64,000 nt of DNA. It comes from Manihot esculenta (lineage: Eukaryota; Streptophyta; Magnoliopsida; Malpighiales; Euphorbiaceae). Positions 10,287-22,780 of this stretch are shown here, in pieces (position 1 is the stretch's first letter; each line of letters opens with the position of its first letter). The notes beneath the pieces are model-generated. The model did no database searches, was not told the DNA's origin, and worked only from the letters and a program-made list of their open reading frames with translations. Location of the stretch: contig NC_035176.2 of the NCBI RefSeq assembly GCF_001659605.2, positions 33,908,716 to 33,972,715 of the forward strand, read 5' to 3'. Both the position numbers and the translations under genes were made by a program.

Positions 10287-13088
10287 CCTGAAGATCCGCC
10301 AAAATCTAGCACACACATTCGAAGCATATCTTCTATGGTCTGGATGGTCCTCTGGACTGTCCGTCAGTCTGTGGATGGAAAGCAGTGCTGAAGTCTAATC
10401 TTGTGCCCATAGCCTCTTGCAGACTTCGCCAAAACCTGGAGGTAAACTGGGGTCCTCTGTCAGACACTATAGAAACAGGAGCCCCATGCAACCTCACAAC
10501 TTCCTCAAGATACACCTGCGCTAGCTTGTCCACAGAGTAGCCACTCCTGACAGGAATGAAGTGAGCAGATTTAGTCAGTCTATCCACAATCACCCATATG
10601 GAGTCTAGTCTGTTGGACGTCGCCGGTAACCCCACTACAAAATCCATGGCTATATTCTCCCATTTCCATTCTGGAATCGGCAGTGGGTTAAGCATTCCAG
10701 CCGGCTTCTGGTGCTCTAGCTTCACCCTTTGACATATCTCGCAGGCTGACACAAACTGTGCCACTTCTCTCTTCATTGCTGGCCACCAATACACTTTCTT
10801 CAGATCTTGATACATCTTGGTGGCTCCAGGGTGAATGCTATATCTCGCATTATGAGCTTCTCTCATAATGTCGCCTTTCAAACTAATGTCGTCTGGTACA
10901 CATAATCTATGCCCGTAGCGGAGAATCCCTTGGTCATCGAATCTAAACCCTTCGCTCTTGCCTGACTGAACAGTCCTGGCAATCTTGACCAACTCTGGAT
11001 CCTCATGCTGTTTCTGAGCCACCTGCTCTAGAAACACGGGTGTAACTTTCATCTGTGCAATCAAAGCACCTGTACCAGTTACCTCTAACTGTAGCCCTTC
11101 CTCAACTAATCTGTAGAAGTCCTTCACCACCGGTCTCCTTTCTGCTGTAATGTGGGATAAACTGCCTAATGATTTCCGGCTCAAGGCATCGGCTACAACA
11201 TTTGCCTTTCCCGGATGATACTGGATCCTGCAATCATAATCACTAAGCAATTCCACCCACCGTCTCTGCCTCAAGTTTAACTCCCTCTGACTCAGGATGT
11301 GCTGTAGGCTCTTATGATCTGTAAAGATCTCACATTTCACCCCATAGAGGTAATGCCTCCACATCTTGAGTGCAAAGATAACAGCTGCCATCTCAAGATC
11401 GTGTGTCGGATAGTTCAGCTCGTGCTTCTTCAGCTGTCTAGAAGCATAAGCTATTACTCTGTCATTCTGCATTAACACACAACCTAATCCCACTCGGGAC
11501 GCATCACAGAACACTGTGAAGTCTTCATCACTAGTAGGCAGAGCTAACACCGGTGCTGAAGTTAATCTTCTCTTTAACTCTTCGAAACTCTCTTCACATT
11601 GGTCAGACCATGTGAATCTCTGGTTCTTTCTGGTTAATCTGGTCATAGGAGCCACTATCGTAGAGAAGTCCTGAACGAACCTCCTGTAGTAGCCTGCCAA
11701 ACCCAAGAAACTCTTGACCTCTGTCACTGTAGTGGGTCTAGGCCAATTGACTACAGCTTCTATCTTCTTGGGGTCCACTGCTATACCTTGATCTGACACT
11801 ACATGCCCCAAGAATGAAATGCTCCTTAGCCAGAACTCACACTTGGAGAACTTGGCATATAAACCATGCTCTCTCAAGGTCTGCAGGACTATCCTCAGAT
11901 GATGGGCATGCTCCTCTGCATTCCTGGAATACACCAAGATATCATCTATGAAGACAATAACAAAGTGATCCAGGTACTCTCTGAAAACTCGGTTCATGAG
12001 ATCCATGAATGCTGCAGGGGCGTTAGTCAACCCGAACGGCATCACTAAGAACTCATAATGCCCATATCTGGTTCTGAAAGCTGTCTTAGGTACATCCTCT
12101 TCCCTGATTCTCAGCTGATGATAGCCCGATCTCAGATCTATCTTAGAAAAACAACCTGCTCCTGCTAGCTGGTCGAATAGATCATCGATCCTGGGTAGAG
12201 GATACTTATTCTTGGTAGTGACTTTGTTCAACTGCCTGTAGTCGATACAAAGCCTAAGGGATCCATCCTTCTTTCTGACAAACAACACTGGAGCACCCCA
12301 GGGTGAGGTACTGGGACGGATGAAACCCTTATCTACCAACTCCTGTAGCTGCTCTTTCAACTCTTTCAGCTCTGCTGGTGCCATCCTGTAGGGAGGAATA
12401 GAGATCGGTCTGGTACCAGGCACTAACTCTATCTCGAACTCTATTTCCCTATCAGGTGGTAGTCCTGGAAGCTCATCTGGAAACACATCTGGGAACTCTC
12501 TGACTACGGGCACTGAACTGGAGTCCCTAACCTGACTGTCTAGCTCTCTCACATGAGCTAGATATCCCTGACATCCCCTCCTGAGCAACCTACGAGCCTG
12601 TAGGGCTGATATCAGACCTCTAGGCGTGCCCCTCCTGTCTCCTCTGAAGACAAACGCAGATCCATCCTCATCTCTGAACTTAACTACCTTGTCTCTGCAG
12701 TCCAAGGTAGCACCATATGCAGATAGCCAATCCATCCCTAGAATGACGTCAAAATCTGTCAACTCTAGAACCACAAGGTCAGCTGGAAGGCATCTACCAT
12801 CTATAAACACTGGACTATGTCGACAGACTGTCTCTGCCAACGATGGATCACACTTAGGGCCACTGACCCATAGGGGACACTCTAACCCAGACGTCATCAA
12901 ACCCACTCTCTCTATGGCTCTGGGAGCAACAAAGGAATGCGAAGCACCAGGGTCTAACAAAGCATACACCTCAGAACACCCAATGAGAAGATTACCTGAC
13001 ACCACGGTGTTAGAAGTGTTTGCCTCCTGCTGTGTCATCGTGAAAATCCGCGCCGGAGCTGACGGACCTCCACCTCTGGGACCTGCAG
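7485..13088 (-). repeat. Tandem duplication of about 2.8 kb within pol of complex B
   Basis: Two direct copies, about 7485-10286 and 10287-13088, with a period of 2801-2803. They run from the protease start to the integrase just after the catalytic glutamate region. I see only three differences, all 1-nt indels: near 9341, near 10274 (CACCTTGGG against CACCTCTGGG) and near 10352 (CCTCTGGACTG against CCTCTCTGACTG). The junction near 10280-10290 is scrambled over a few bases. Confidence 0.88.
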
Positions 13089-14598
13089 ATGAAGAGGCTG
13101 GCCCTCTCCCTCTGCCTTTGCCCTGCGTCATAACTGAAACTGGTGGCTGTGGCATGCTAGCTGGAGCTGTCTGCTGGGATGGTGCCGTGAAAGATGCCTG
13201 AGGGCACTCACGAGCCATGTGTCCCTCCTGGCCACACCTGTAACATCCTGTAATCCCAAAGCGACAAACTCCTCTGTGCGCTTTACCGCACCTACTACAC
13301 ACTGGAACCTCTGAACCTGAACTCATGCCACTGCCCAATCCCAGACCTGCTTTAATCTTGTTCCAGAACTTATTCTTCCTCGACTTCTGAGTGGAACCAC
13401 TCCACTTCTTACCACTGGAAGTTGCTGCACCCTGTGAAGAGGGATCTGACTTACCCCTACCTGGGGTCTTAGAACCCGAAGACTGTGCCGGCTGCTGTTT
13501 CACTGTACCCTGTATAATGGCACTAGCCTCCATTCTCCGTGCTAAATCCACCACGGTGTGGAAACTCTCCCTCTCGGCTGCATGGATCAAGGAGGAATAC
13601 CTGGAATGCAGTTTCATCGCATACCTCCTGGCCTTTTTCTGTTCAGTATCATAGGCCTGTCCTGCATACCGCAGCAACTCCAGAAACCTGTCAGTAAACT
13701 CATCGATACTCATATCCTCTGTCTGCTTGAGCTGCTCAAATTCTATCATCTTTAGCTCTTTCGAACTATCTGGAAATGCCCATCCGGCAAACTCATTAGC
13801 AAACTCCTCCCAAGACATGTTATCCAACCTAGGGTCCACATAGACGCCAAACCATTCCTTCGCCTTCTTACATTTTAAAGTGAACCCTGCCATCTGAATG
13901 GCTCTGGTATCATCTGCCCCTAGCTCATCTGCTATCATCTTAACTGCTTTAATGTACTCAAACGGATCATCTCCTGATTGATACTTAGGAGCATCTAACT
14001 TTAGGTAATCAGTCATCTTTACCTTGCTCCTCACAGATGGGCCAGGTTGAGGTGTTTGGATAACTGGGGCTTCTGGTTGTACCACTGGTGGTGATGGGGG
14101 AGGTGCAGAACTGTCTGGTGTAGAGTATGCTGGATTGGGGTAAAAAGGTGAGGGTGGATACATGGGATATGGTGGATATGGGGGGTAATACGGTGGATAA
14201 GGCATATATGTGGGATATGGTTGAAAACTAGGATAATCCGATGTACCTCCCATCGAATATTCTGGGCCCTGTGGGTAGGGCTGATAGTGGGGTGGATAAC
14301 CATACCCCGAGGCCTGACCGCCTCCCTGTGATGATCCCACATCCTCCTCTGTAGTGCCAACACCTAACCCTCCATCCCTTCTTGGATCCACATCCATCTC
14401 TTCCCTTGTATCACTAGATCTTCTTCTCTGTTCTGTCTCCCTCCTGCTTTCATCAAAAGACCTTCTAGGGTCCCTTGATGATCTTTCTCTGCCTGCCCTT
14501 TGGGACATAGCTCTTGGCAAAGCAGGGGGACGCCCTTCCATATCCTCATTCTCGGGCGGAGCTCCAGTCAATCTAGCTGATCGACGGGTTCCTCTCAT
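10333..14598 (-). CDS. Gag-pol polyprotein of complex B, integrase truncated by frameshift
   Basis: About 1421 residues from the conserved start [12 protein letters not shown] at 14598. An in-frame ATG at 14655 exists, but the relatives begin at MRGTRR. Order: basic disordered N-terminus, Pro/Tyr-rich stretch (about 110-170), capsid-like gag ([13 protein letters not shown]), zinc knuckles [12 protein letters not shown] and [15 protein letters not shown], aspartic protease [12 protein letters not shown] with FIDDILVYS, RNase H, and integrase with HHCC, MDFVVG and SDRGPQF. A 1-nt deletion near 10352 ends the frame right at DGQS, so the integrase loses its catalytic glutamate region, C-terminus and chromodomain. 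The gag, protease, RT and RNase H look intact. It would replicate as virus-like-particle RNA/cDNA if the parts acted in trans, which is inference. Confidence 0.9.
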   Translation of the reverse strand: MRGTRRSARLTGAPPENEDMEGRPPALPRAMSQRAGRERSSRDPRRSFDESRRETEQRRRSSDTREEMDVDPRRDGGLGVGTTEEDVGSSQGGGQASGYGYPPHYQPYPQGPEYSMGGTSDYPSFQPYPTYMPYPPYYPPYPPYPMYPPSPFYPNPAYSTPDSSAPPPSPPVVQPEAPVIQTPQPGPSVRSKVKMTDYLKLDAPKYQSGDDPFEYIKAVKMIADELGADDTRAIQMAGFTLKCKKAKEWFGVYVDPRLDNMSWEEFANEFAGWAFPDSSKELKMIEFEQLKQTEDMSIDEFTDRFLELLRYAGQAYDTEQKKARRYAMKLHSRYSSLIHAAERESFHTVVDLARRMEASAIIQGTVKQQPAQSSGSKTPGRGKSDPSSQGAATSSGKKWSGSTQKSRKNKFWNKIKAGLGLGSGMSSGSEVPVCSRCGKAHRGVCRFGITGCYRCGQEGHMARECPQASFTAPSQQTAPASMPQPPVSVMTQGKGRGRGPASSSAGPRGGGPSAPARIFTMTQQEANTSNTVVSGNLLIGCSEVYALLDPGASHSFVAPRAIERVGLMTSGLECPLWVSGPKCDPSLAETVCRHSPVFIDGRCLPADLVVLELTDFDVILGMDWLSAYGATLDCRDKVVKFRDEDGSAFVFRGDRRGTPRGLISALQARRLLRRGCQGYLAHVRELDSQVRDSSSVPVVREFPDVFPDELPGLPPDREIEFEIELVPGTRPISIPPYRMAPAELKELKEQLQELVDKGFIRPSTSPWGAPVLFVRKKDGSLRLCIDYRQLNKVTTKNKYPLPRIDDLFDQLAGAGCFSKIDLRSGYHQLRIREEDVPKTAFRTRYGHYEFLVMPFGLTNAPAAFMDLMNRVFREYLDHFVIVFIDDILVYSRNAEEHAHHLRIVLQTLREHGLYAKFSKCEFWLRSISFLGHVVSDQGIAVDPKKIEAVVNWPRPTTVTEVKSFLGLAGYYRRFVQDFSTIVAPMTRLTRKNQRFTWSDQCEESFEELKRRLTSAPVLALPTSDEDFTVFCDASRVGLGCVLMQNDRVIAYASRQLKKHELNYPTHDLEMAAVIFALKMWRHYLYGVKCEIFTDHKSLQHILSQRELNLRQRRWVELLSDYDCRIQYHPGKANVVADALSRKSLGSLSHITAERRPVVKDFYRLVEEGLQLEVTGTGALIAQMKVTPVFLEQVAQKQHEDPELVKIARTVQSGKSEGFRFDDQGILRYGHRLCVPDDISLKGDIMREAHNARYSIHPGATKMYQDLKKVYWWPAMKREVAQFVSACEICQRVKLEHQKPAGMLNPLPIPEWKWENIAMDFVVGLPATSNRLDSIWVIVDRLTKSAHFIPVRSGYSVDKLAQVYLEEVVRLHGAPVSIVSDRGPQFTSRFWRSLQEAMGTRLDFSTAFHPQTDGQSRGPSRP

Positions 14599-14887
14599 CT
14601 TAGCTTCTGAAAACATAACATAAACTTTAGCATCATAGGATCCATGTAACAACATGAACCCTCAACTCATAACATAACATATCATAGCATATCATTAAAT
14701 GCACATGCATAAAATCATGGCATTACACAGCATCAAAACAGGACTCAACATCCTATCCTAGTGGACATGATCTTCCTATTGTGCTTGCCCTCTAAGACAA
14801 CCTCTTTCCGATGTGAGATCTCTCTAATCCCTGAGCATCTTAGCTCAGCACACCGTACTCTAGAGGCCCTATGCTCTGATACCAATC
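14599..14887 (-). other. 5' leader of complex B, with primer-binding site
   Basis: Leader between LTR2 and gag. The initiator tRNA-Met-type primer-binding site (TGGTATCAGAGCATAGGG in element orientation) lies at 14867-14884, three bases inside the LTR end. I see no other gene in it. Confidence 0.82.
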
Positions 14888-17166
14888 TGTAACAGCCCGC
14901 TTACCGGACCATCACCGGCACTAGGATCCAGATCGGCTTAAGGCCGCCGGGACCCGTAGTAAGCCTACTGTCAACTCTGAGTACCTGAGAAATCCCATAC
15001 ATGATCATACTTAAGCTTAAAACTGTGACTTACTCTTCTCTTGTTCTTTTTTTTTTTTTTTTTTTCTTTGCTTGCCTATCTTTTCTTTTCTTGAAACTTT
15101 TCTCATCAACTAAGCCTGGACTATGCATGCTCTGTCTGTATGCACTCGAAGAGTGATACCTGCTATGGTACCATACAGTAACTACAGAGATAGAAAGACT
15201 ACCATGCACCAAGCCTAGCGCATCATAACAACATTATCTCAATCATAAAAAGATCATGTGCAAAGGGATAAACATACACTAGGGCCAAGCACAATACTAG
15301 AACTCAGTACATAACTTACTATTACATCATTTCTATACATTACATAAACTCTGTACTGTACATCATCATCATGTCCACTATTCTATACGATTACATATGC
15401 CTTTACCCTTGCTATCTCTTTCTCTTTCTCTTCTCTGAGGCCCTGAAAAATGGGGTTAGGGAGAGGGATGAGCTGCTAAAGCCCAGTGAGCGGAATCTAT
15501 AAAAAATCACATTTAAAACATGCTATCAGATGATGCATCACTACACAAACATTTCACATCTCGGATTGGACATGATCCCAAAACTCCCTCTGTCAGTGCC
15601 CGGCCCCCAAAGGAGCTCACACAGGTCTTTCACTAACTACTCATGGTGCCCGACCCTATAAGGGCTCTCACAGGACTCATCCAAGGTAAATGCCCGGCCC
15701 CAAAGGAGCTCACACAGGACATACTATCATGACAGACTTATGGGCTATTGAGATCGCCTCGGTCCAATCCACATATACACATAATAATGCAATGCATCAA
15801 CTTGGTGAATACTAATGCAAAGCATCCTATATAACCATGGCATTAATGATGCATGAATCATGCTAAAACAGTTCTTAACTTTGAAAATAAAGTTCTGTTC
15901 CACTCACCTCTGTCAACTGTTGAGCAGTCTCTGTAACTCTAACTCTGTGGGCCTCCTTGGTCTCTCGGGTCCGTACCTACACAGGTGGACTCAAATGAGG
16001 ACCAAACTTACTTGAACATAACTCTTAGTATCTCCCCAAAACCCCTCTAAAACATCATAGGCATGCATGGAAAAATGGGCAAAAGAAGACTGGACAGGGC
16101 ACCTTCGGCGGCACTTTCGGCGGCCGAAACCCCTCTCCAGAGACGAAACTCATGCATGTTCGGCGGCACCTTCGGCGGCCGAAAGTCTCATCCAGAGACG
16201 AAACTCATGCACTTTCGGAGGCCGAACTCCCTCTTTCGGCGGCCGAAAGCCCCTTTCTCACCCAAAAGCCTAGCTTTCGGGGGCAAGGTTTGGCAGCCGA
16301 AACTGCCTCCACAAGGGGTTCGGCGGCCGAACCTTGCTTCGGCGGCCGAACCTGGATTCTCCAGAAAGGCAGAATCCGAGCACAACTCATGCTCTCAGCC
16401 TCCAAATCCTATCAACCACCCATAACATGCATACCAACACTTCTCAACTAACATATAACATAACTCATGCATATAGAGGCCTAAAAACTAGTTCAAGCCC
16501 CAAAAACAACAACAAAACGCATATGAGCAACATATGCTCAAACTCATGCTTATACCCCAAAACATGCCATAAACTCTTCAAAACTGCTTAAAACTTGCTT
16601 TAAACATAAGGGGAGGTGAGGATCCATGCTTACCTCTTGAAGAACTAGAGGATTGATGATCCAAGCTTGGAGATGGGGGAAAACTCAATCAAAGTCTCCA
16701 AGTGCTCAACTTTGCTTCCTTTTGCTCAAATCTCTAATACAAAGCTCAAAACATGTGAAAACATGCAAGATTTGAGGAAAACATGAAAAATCACACCAAG
16801 GAGAGGTTAAACCCACCTTTGACCCAAAAACAGTGTGTTAACACTCGAGTCTCGGGCAAAGGGGCTTTTGTAGTGACCAGCCGATTCTTCCTTCGGCGGC
16901 CTAACGTGCATGCGAACCCATGCAACTTTCGGCGGCCGAACTTCACCTTCGGCGGCCGAACCTGGCTTTTGTCCCCTTGGCCTTTTCATTTCAAAACTCA
17001 ATTTTCTTAACTCATAACATGCAAACATGATAAAAACACTTAAAAACATCTTAAAAACCTTTCTTATACCCTTAGGGCAAGCTCCGACATCCTCGAATCC
17101 CGACTTCCAACGGAAAATCCGCCGGAACGTAGGAATTTCGATACCGGGGTCTAGCCGGGTATTACA
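14888..17166 (-). repeat. LTR2 of complex B, shared central LTR
   Basis: 2279 bp, TGTAACAGCC...GGGTATTACA. It serves as the 5' LTR of internal region 1 and the 3' LTR of internal region 2. It is flanked by a primer-binding site on one side (14867-14884) and a polypurine tract plus hairpin on the other (17167-17203), as expected for an array made by recombination or multimer formation. Confidence 0.92.
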
Positions 17167-17203
17167 TTCTCCCCCCCTTAAGAACATTCGTCCCCGAATG
17201 TTC
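17167..17203 (-). other. Polypurine tract and adjacent hairpin, internal region 2
   Basis: A C-rich plus-strand run next to LTR2, then the 22-base hairpin (17182-17203) identical to that at 6720-6741. Confidence 0.75.
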
Positions 17204-17269
17204 CTCTCTAACTCAAAACAAAAAACATAACATAAGGCACATAAAGAACAAAAGAAACTAGAAGTAACC

Positions 17270-20200
17270 TCAAAAGAGATGGGGGTACTGTCGGAGCATA
17301 GATTCCCTTGTCTCCCAGGTGCACTCTTCGATATTATGGTGGTTCCAGAGGACTTTTACCATCGGGATCTCCTTGTTCCATAGCTTTCTGATCTGGGTGT
17401 CAATGATCCGCACTGGTTGTTCTACATACGTGAGATCACCTAGGATCTCCACATCTGGTTCGCTAAGAACCTTACTCGGATCTGACACAAACTTCCTGAG
17501 CATCGAAACATGGAAGACTGGATGGATTCTTTCCATAGACATAGGCAAATCAAGCCTATACGACACATTTCTGACCTTCTGCAAAATCTCAAAAGGTCCA
17601 ATGTACCGCGGAGCCAGCTTACCTTTCCTCCCAAAACGAACCACCCCTTTCATTGGAGACACCTTCAACAAGACCAGATCCCCCTCCTCAAACTCTATGT
17701 GCTTTCTGCGAACGTCTGCATAGCTCTTCTGCCGACTCACAGCAGTCTTGAGCCTCTCTCTGATGATGGGTACCACTCTGTTCGTGATCTCTACTAACTC
17801 AGGCCCTGCTAGGGACCTTTCTCCAACCTCTTCCCAACAAACTGGTGACCTGCACTTCCTCCCATACAGAGCTTCATATGGGGCCATCCCTATGCTAGCA
17901 TGATGACTATTGTTGTAGGCAAACTCCACTAAGGGTAGATGCTGCCTCCAAGATCCGCCAAAATCTAGCACACACATTCGAAGCATATCTTCTATGGTCT
18001 GGATGGTCCTCTCTGACTGTCCGTCAGTCTGTGGATGGAAAGCAGTGCTGAAGTCTAATCTTGTGCCCATAGCCTCTTGCAGACTTCGCCAAAACCTGGA
18101 GGTAAACTGGGGTCCTCTGTCAGACACTATAGAAACAGGAGCCCCATGCAACCTCACAACTTCCTCAAGATACACCTGCGCTAGCTTGTCCACAGAGTAG
18201 CCACTCCTGACAGGAATGAAGTGAGCAGATTTAGTCAGTCTATCCACAATCACCCATATGGAGTCTAGTCTGTTGGACGTCGCCGGTAACCCCACTACAA
18301 AATCCATGGCTATATTCTCCCATTTCCATTCTGGAATCGGCAGTGGGTTAAGCATTCCAGCCGGCTTCTGGTGCTCTAGCTTCACCCTTTGACATATCTC
18401 GCAGGCTGACACAAACTGTGCCACTTCTCTCTTCATTGCTGGCCACCAATACACTTTCTTCAGATCTTGATACATCTTGGTGGCTCCAGGGTGAATGCTA
18501 TATCTCGCATTATGAGCTTCTCTCATAATGTCGCCTTTCAAACTAATGTCGTCTGGTACACATAATCTATGCCCGTAGCGGAGAATCCCTTGGTCATCGA
18601 ATCTAAACCCTTCGCTCTTGCCTGACTGAACAGTCCTGGCAATCTTGACCAACTCTGGATCCTCATGCTGTTTCTGAGCCACCTGCTCTAGAAACACGGG
18701 TGTAACTTTCATCTGTGCAATCAAAGCACCTGTACCAGTTACCTCTAACTGTAGCCCTTCCTCAACTAATCTGTAGAAGTCCTTCACCACCGGTCTCCTT
18801 TCTGCTGTAATGTGGGATAAACTGCCTAATGATTTCCGGCTCAAGGCATCGGCTACAACATTTGCCTTTCCCGGATGATACTGGATCCTGCAATCATAAT
18901 CACTAAGCAATTCCACCCACCGTCTCTGCCTCAAGTTTAACTCCCTCTGACTCAGGATGTGCTGTAGGCTCTTATGATCTGTAAAGATCTCACATTTCAC
19001 CCCATAGAGGTAATGCCTCCACATCTTGAGTGCAAAGATAACAGCTGCCATCTCAAGATCGTGTGTCGGATAGTTCAGCTCGTGCTTCTTCAGCTGTCTA
19101 GAAGCATAAGCTATTACTCTGTCATTCTGCATTAACACACAACCTAATCCCACTCGGGACGCATCACAGAACACTGTGAAGTCTTCATCACTAGTAGGCA
19201 GAGCTAACACCGGTGCTGAAGTTAATCTTCTCTTTAACTCTTCGAAACTCTCTTCACATTGGTCAGACCATGTGAATCTCTGGTTCTTTCTGGTTAATCT
19301 GGTCATAGGAGCCACTATCGTAGAGAAGTCCTGAACGAACCTCCTGTAGTAGCCTGCCAAACCCAAGAAACTCTTGACCTCTGTCACTGTAGTGGGTCTA
19401 GGCCAATTGACTACAGCTTCTATCTTCTTGGGGTCCACTGCTATACCTTGATCTGACACTACATGCCCCAAGAATGAAATGCTCCTTAGCCAGAACTCAC
19501 ACTTGGAGAACTTGGCATATAAACCATGCTCTCTCAAGGTCTGCAGGACTATCCTCAGATGATGGGCATGCTCCTCTGCATTCCTGGAATACACCAAGAT
19601 ATCATCTATGAAGACAATAACAAAGTGATCCAGGTACTCTCTGAAAACTCGGTTCATGAGATCCATGAATGCTGCAGGGGCGTTAGTCAACCCGAACGGC
19701 ATCACTAAGAACTCATAATGCCCATATCTGGTTCTGAAAGCTGTCTTAGGTACATCCTCTTCCCTGATTCTCAGCTGATGATAGCCCGATCTCAGATCTA
19801 TCTTAGAAAAACAACCTGCTCCTGCTAGCTGGTCGAATAGATCATCGATCCTGGGTAGAGGATACTTATTCTTGGTAGTGACTTTGTTCAACTGCCTGTA
19901 GTCGATACAAAGCCTAAGGGATCCATCCTTCTTTCTGACAAACAACACTGGAGCACCCCAGGGTGAGGTACTGGGACGGATGAAACCCTTATCTACCAAC
20001 TCCTGTAGCTGCTCTTTCAACTCTTTCAGCTCTGCTGGTGCCATCCTGTAGGGAGGAATAGAGATCGGTCTGGTACCAGGCACTAACTCTATCTCGAACT
20101 CTATTTCCCTATCAGGTGGTAGTCCTGGAAGCTCATCTGGAAACACATCTGGGAACTCTCTGACTACGGGCACTGAACTGGAGTCCCTAACCTGACCGTC

Positions 20201-21553
20201 TAGCTCTCTCACATGAGCTAGATATCCCTGACATCCCCTCCTGAGCAACCTACGAGCCTGTAGGGCTGATATCAGACCTCTAGGCGTGCCCCTCCTGTCT
20301 CCTCTGAAGACAAACGCAGATCCATCCTCATCTCTGAACTTAACTACCTTGTCTCTGCAGTCCAAGGTAGCACCATATGCAGATAGCCAATCCATCCCTA
20401 GAATGACGTCAAAATCTGTCAACTCTAGAACCACAAGGTCAGCTGGAAGGCATCTACCATCTATAAACACTGGACTATGTCGACAGACTGTCTCTGCCAA
20501 CGATGGATCACACTTAGGGCCACTGACCCATAGGGGACACTCTAACCCAGACGTCATCAAACCCACTCTCTCTATGGCTCTGGGAGCAACAAAGGAATGC
20601 GAAGCACCAGGGTCTAACAAAGCATACACCTCAGAACACCCAATGAGAAGATTACCTGACACCACGGTGTTAGAAGTGTTTGCCTCCTGCTGTGTCATCG
20701 TGAAAATCCGCGCCGGAGCTGACGGACCTCCACCTCTGGGACCTGCAGATGAAGAGGCTGGCCCTCTCCCTCTGCCTTTGCCCTGCGTCATAACTGAAAC
20801 TGGTGGCTGTGGCATGCTAGCTGGAGCTGTCTGCTGGGATGGTGCCGTGAAAGATGCCTGAGGGCACTCACGAGCCATGTGTCCCTCCTGGCCACACCTG
20901 TAACATCCTGTAATCCCAAAGCGACAAACTCCTCTGTGCGCTTTACCGCACCTACTACACACTGGAACCTCTGAACCTGAACTCATGCCACTGCCCAATC
21001 CCAGACCTGCTTTAATCTTGTTCCAGAACTTATTCTTCCTCGACTTCTGAGTGGAACCACTCCACTTCTTACCACTGGAAGTTGCTGCACCCTGTGAAGA
21101 GGGATCTGACTTACCCCTACCTGGGGTCTTAGAACCCGAAGACTGTGCCGGCTGCTGTTTCACTGTACCCTGTATAATGGCACTAGCCTCCATTCTCCGT
21201 GCTAAATCCACCACGGTGTGGAAACTCTCCCTCTCGGCTGCATGGATCAAGGAGGAATACCTGGAATGCAGTTTCATCGCATACCTCCTGGCCTTTTTCT
21301 GTTCAGTATCATAGGCCTGTCCTGCATACCGCAGCAACTCCAGAAACCTGTCAGTAAACTCATCGATACTCATATCCTCTGTCTGCTTGAGCTGCTCAAA
21401 TTCTATCATCTTTAGCTCTTTCGAACTATCTGGAAATGCCCATCCGGCAAACTCATTAGCAAACTCCTCCCAAGACATGTTATCCAACCTAGGGTCCACA
21501 TAGACGCCAAACCATTCCTTCGCCTTCTTACATTTTAAAGTGAACCCTGCCAT
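17270..21553 (-). CDS. Gag-pol polyprotein of complex B, internal region 2, N-terminal gag deleted
   Basis: One uninterrupted frame of 1427 codons, from a gag fragment ([14 protein letters not shown]) through the zinc knuckles, protease, RT (FIDDILVYS), RNase H, a complete integrase (HHCC, MDFVVG, SDRGPQF, DGQSE) and the chromodomain-like tail ending YPHLF. It matches the other copies except for rare changes (SYRLDL against SYKLDL, DGQVRD against DSQVRD). The methionine at 21553 is only the first in frame, because the real gag start, leader, primer-binding site and inner LTR half are deleted at 21554/21555. Pol appears intact, but the copy lacks its own gag start and a full 5' LTR. Confidence 0.92.
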   Translation of the reverse strand: MAGFTLKCKKAKEWFGVYVDPRLDNMSWEEFANEFAGWAFPDSSKELKMIEFEQLKQTEDMSIDEFTDRFLELLRYAGQAYDTEQKKARRYAMKLHSRYSSLIHAAERESFHTVVDLARRMEASAIIQGTVKQQPAQSSGSKTPGRGKSDPSSQGAATSSGKKWSGSTQKSRKNKFWNKIKAGLGLGSGMSSGSEVPVCSRCGKAHRGVCRFGITGCYRCGQEGHMARECPQASFTAPSQQTAPASMPQPPVSVMTQGKGRGRGPASSSAGPRGGGPSAPARIFTMTQQEANTSNTVVSGNLLIGCSEVYALLDPGASHSFVAPRAIERVGLMTSGLECPLWVSGPKCDPSLAETVCRHSPVFIDGRCLPADLVVLELTDFDVILGMDWLSAYGATLDCRDKVVKFRDEDGSAFVFRGDRRGTPRGLISALQARRLLRRGCQGYLAHVRELDGQVRDSSSVPVVREFPDVFPDELPGLPPDREIEFEIELVPGTRPISIPPYRMAPAELKELKEQLQELVDKGFIRPSTSPWGAPVLFVRKKDGSLRLCIDYRQLNKVTTKNKYPLPRIDDLFDQLAGAGCFSKIDLRSGYHQLRIREEDVPKTAFRTRYGHYEFLVMPFGLTNAPAAFMDLMNRVFREYLDHFVIVFIDDILVYSRNAEEHAHHLRIVLQTLREHGLYAKFSKCEFWLRSISFLGHVVSDQGIAVDPKKIEAVVNWPRPTTVTEVKSFLGLAGYYRRFVQDFSTIVAPMTRLTRKNQRFTWSDQCEESFEELKRRLTSAPVLALPTSDEDFTVFCDASRVGLGCVLMQNDRVIAYASRQLKKHELNYPTHDLEMAAVIFALKMWRHYLYGVKCEIFTDHKSLQHILSQRELNLRQRRWVELLSDYDCRIQYHPGKANVVADALSRKSLGSLSHITAERRPVVKDFYRLVEEGLQLEVTGTGALIAQMKVTPVFLEQVAQKQHEDPELVKIARTVQSGKSEGFRFDDQGILRYGHRLCVPDDISLKGDIMREAHNARYSIHPGATKMYQDLKKVYWWPAMKREVAQFVSACEICQRVKLEHQKPAGMLNPLPIPEWKWENIAMDFVVGLPATSNRLDSIWVIVDRLTKSAHFIPVRSGYSVDKLAQVYLEEVVRLHGAPVSIVSDRGPQFTSRFWRSLQEAMGTRLDFSTAFHPQTDGQSERTIQTIEDMLRMCVLDFGGSWRQHLPLVEFAYNNSHHASIGMAPYEALYGRKCRSPVCWEEVGERSLAGPELVEITNRVVPIIRERLKTAVSRQKSYADVRRKHIEFEEGDLVLLKVSPMKGVVRFGRKGKLAPRYIGPFEILQKVRNVSYRLDLPMSMERIHPVFHVSMLRKFVSDPSKVLSEPDVEILGDLTYVEQPVRIIDTQIRKLWNKEIPMVKVLWNHHNIEECTWETRESMLRQYPHLF

Positions 21554-21554
21554 C

Positions 21555-22775
21555 TGTGGGCCTCCTTGGTCTCTCGGGTCCGTACCTACACAGGTGGACT
21601 CAAATGAGGACCAAACTTACTTGAACATAACTCTTAGTATCTCCCCAAAACCCCTCTAAAACATCATAGGCATGCATGGAAAAATGGGCAAAAGAAGACT
21701 GGACAGGGCACCTTCGGCGGCACTTTCGGCGGCCGAAACCCCTCTCCAGAGACGAAACTCATGCATGTTCGGCGGCACCTTCGGCGGCCGAAAGTCTCAT
21801 CCAGAGACGAAACTCATGCACTTTCGGAGGCCGAACTCCCTCTTTCGGCGGCCGAAAGCCCCTTTCTCACCCAAAAGCCTAGCTTTCGGGGGCAAGGTTT
21901 GGCAGCCGAAACTGCCTCCACAAGGGGTTCGGCGGCCGAACCTTGCTTCGGCGGCCGAACCTGGATTCTCCAGAAAGGCAGAATCCGAGCACAACTCATG
22001 CTCTCAGCCTCCAAATCCTATCAACCACCCATAACATGCATACCAACACTTCTCAACTAACATATAACATAACTCATGCATATAGAGGCCTAAAAACTAG
22101 TTCAAGCCCCAAAAACAACAACAAAACGCATATGAGCAACATATGCTCAAACTCATGCTTATACCCCAAAACATGCCATAAACTCTTCAAAACTGCTTAA
22201 AACTTGCTTTAAACATAAGGGGAGGTGAGGATCCATGCTTACCTCTTGAAGAACTAGAGGATTGATGATCCAAGCTTGGAGATGGGGGAAAACTCAATCA
22301 AAGTCTCCAAGTGCTCAACTTTGCTTCCTTTTGCTCAAATCTCTAATACAAAGCTCAAAACATGTGAAAACATGCAAGATTTGAGGAAAACATGAAAAAT
22401 CACACCAAGGAGAGGTTAAACCCACCTTTGACCCAAAAACAGTGTGTTAACACTCGAGTCTCGGGCAAAGGGGCTTTTGTAGTGACCAGCCGATTCTTCC
22501 TTCGGCGGCCTAACGTGCATGCGAACCCATGCAACTTTCGGCGGCCGAACTTCACCTTCGGCGGCCGAACCTGGCTTTTGTCCCCTTGGCCTTTTCATTT
22601 CAAAACTCAATTTTCTTAACTCATAACATGCAAACATGATAAAAACACTTAAAAACATCTTAAAAACCTTTCTTATACCCTTAGGGCAAGCTCCGACATC
22701 CTCGAATCCCGACTTCCAACGGAAAATCCGCCGGAACGTAGGAATTTCGATACCGGGGTCTAGCCGAGTATTACA
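21555..22775 (-). repeat. LTR3 of complex B, outer part only
   Basis: 1221 bp, the same length as the matching part of LTR2 (15946-17166), with a G-to-A change near the end (CCGAGTATTACA) and without the 11-bp deletion of LTR1. The inner 1.06 kb is missing. The breakpoint shares TCTG with the gag sequence to its left. Confidence 0.92.
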
Positions 22776-22780
22776 ACAGG
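22776..22780 (+). repeat. Target-site duplication ACAGG, right copy
   Basis: Exact match to 4433-4437. Element A pol resumes immediately after it. Confidence 0.93.

Larger units (their letters stand above)
4438..22775 (-). mobile_element. Complex B: tandem Tekay-type gypsy array (LTR-int-LTR-int-partial LTR)
   Basis: 18.3 kb on the minus strand, flanked by one pair of 5-bp duplications. In plus coordinates it is LTR1 (4438-6704), internal region 1 (6705-14887) with a duplicated pol, LTR2 (14888-17166), internal region 2 (17167-21554) lacking the gag start, and the outer 1221 bp of a third LTR (21555-22775). LTR1 and LTR2 differ mainly by an 11-bp deletion and one T in a poly-T run, and the duplicated coding parts are almost base-identical, so the array is recent. 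It probably arose by LTR-LTR or internal recombination after a single insertion, or from a multimeric cDNA. An assembly artefact must be excluded. Confidence 0.88.

Noticed and set aside
9825..10391. 188-codon plus-strand frame (and its copies at 12626 and 20286)
   Set aside because: Antisense shadow of the protease-coding region. It shows no family resemblance and is repeated with each pol copy.
7485..13088. Duplicate pol taken as two independent elements
   Set aside because: No LTR, leader or gag lies between the copies, so this is an internal duplication and not two insertions.
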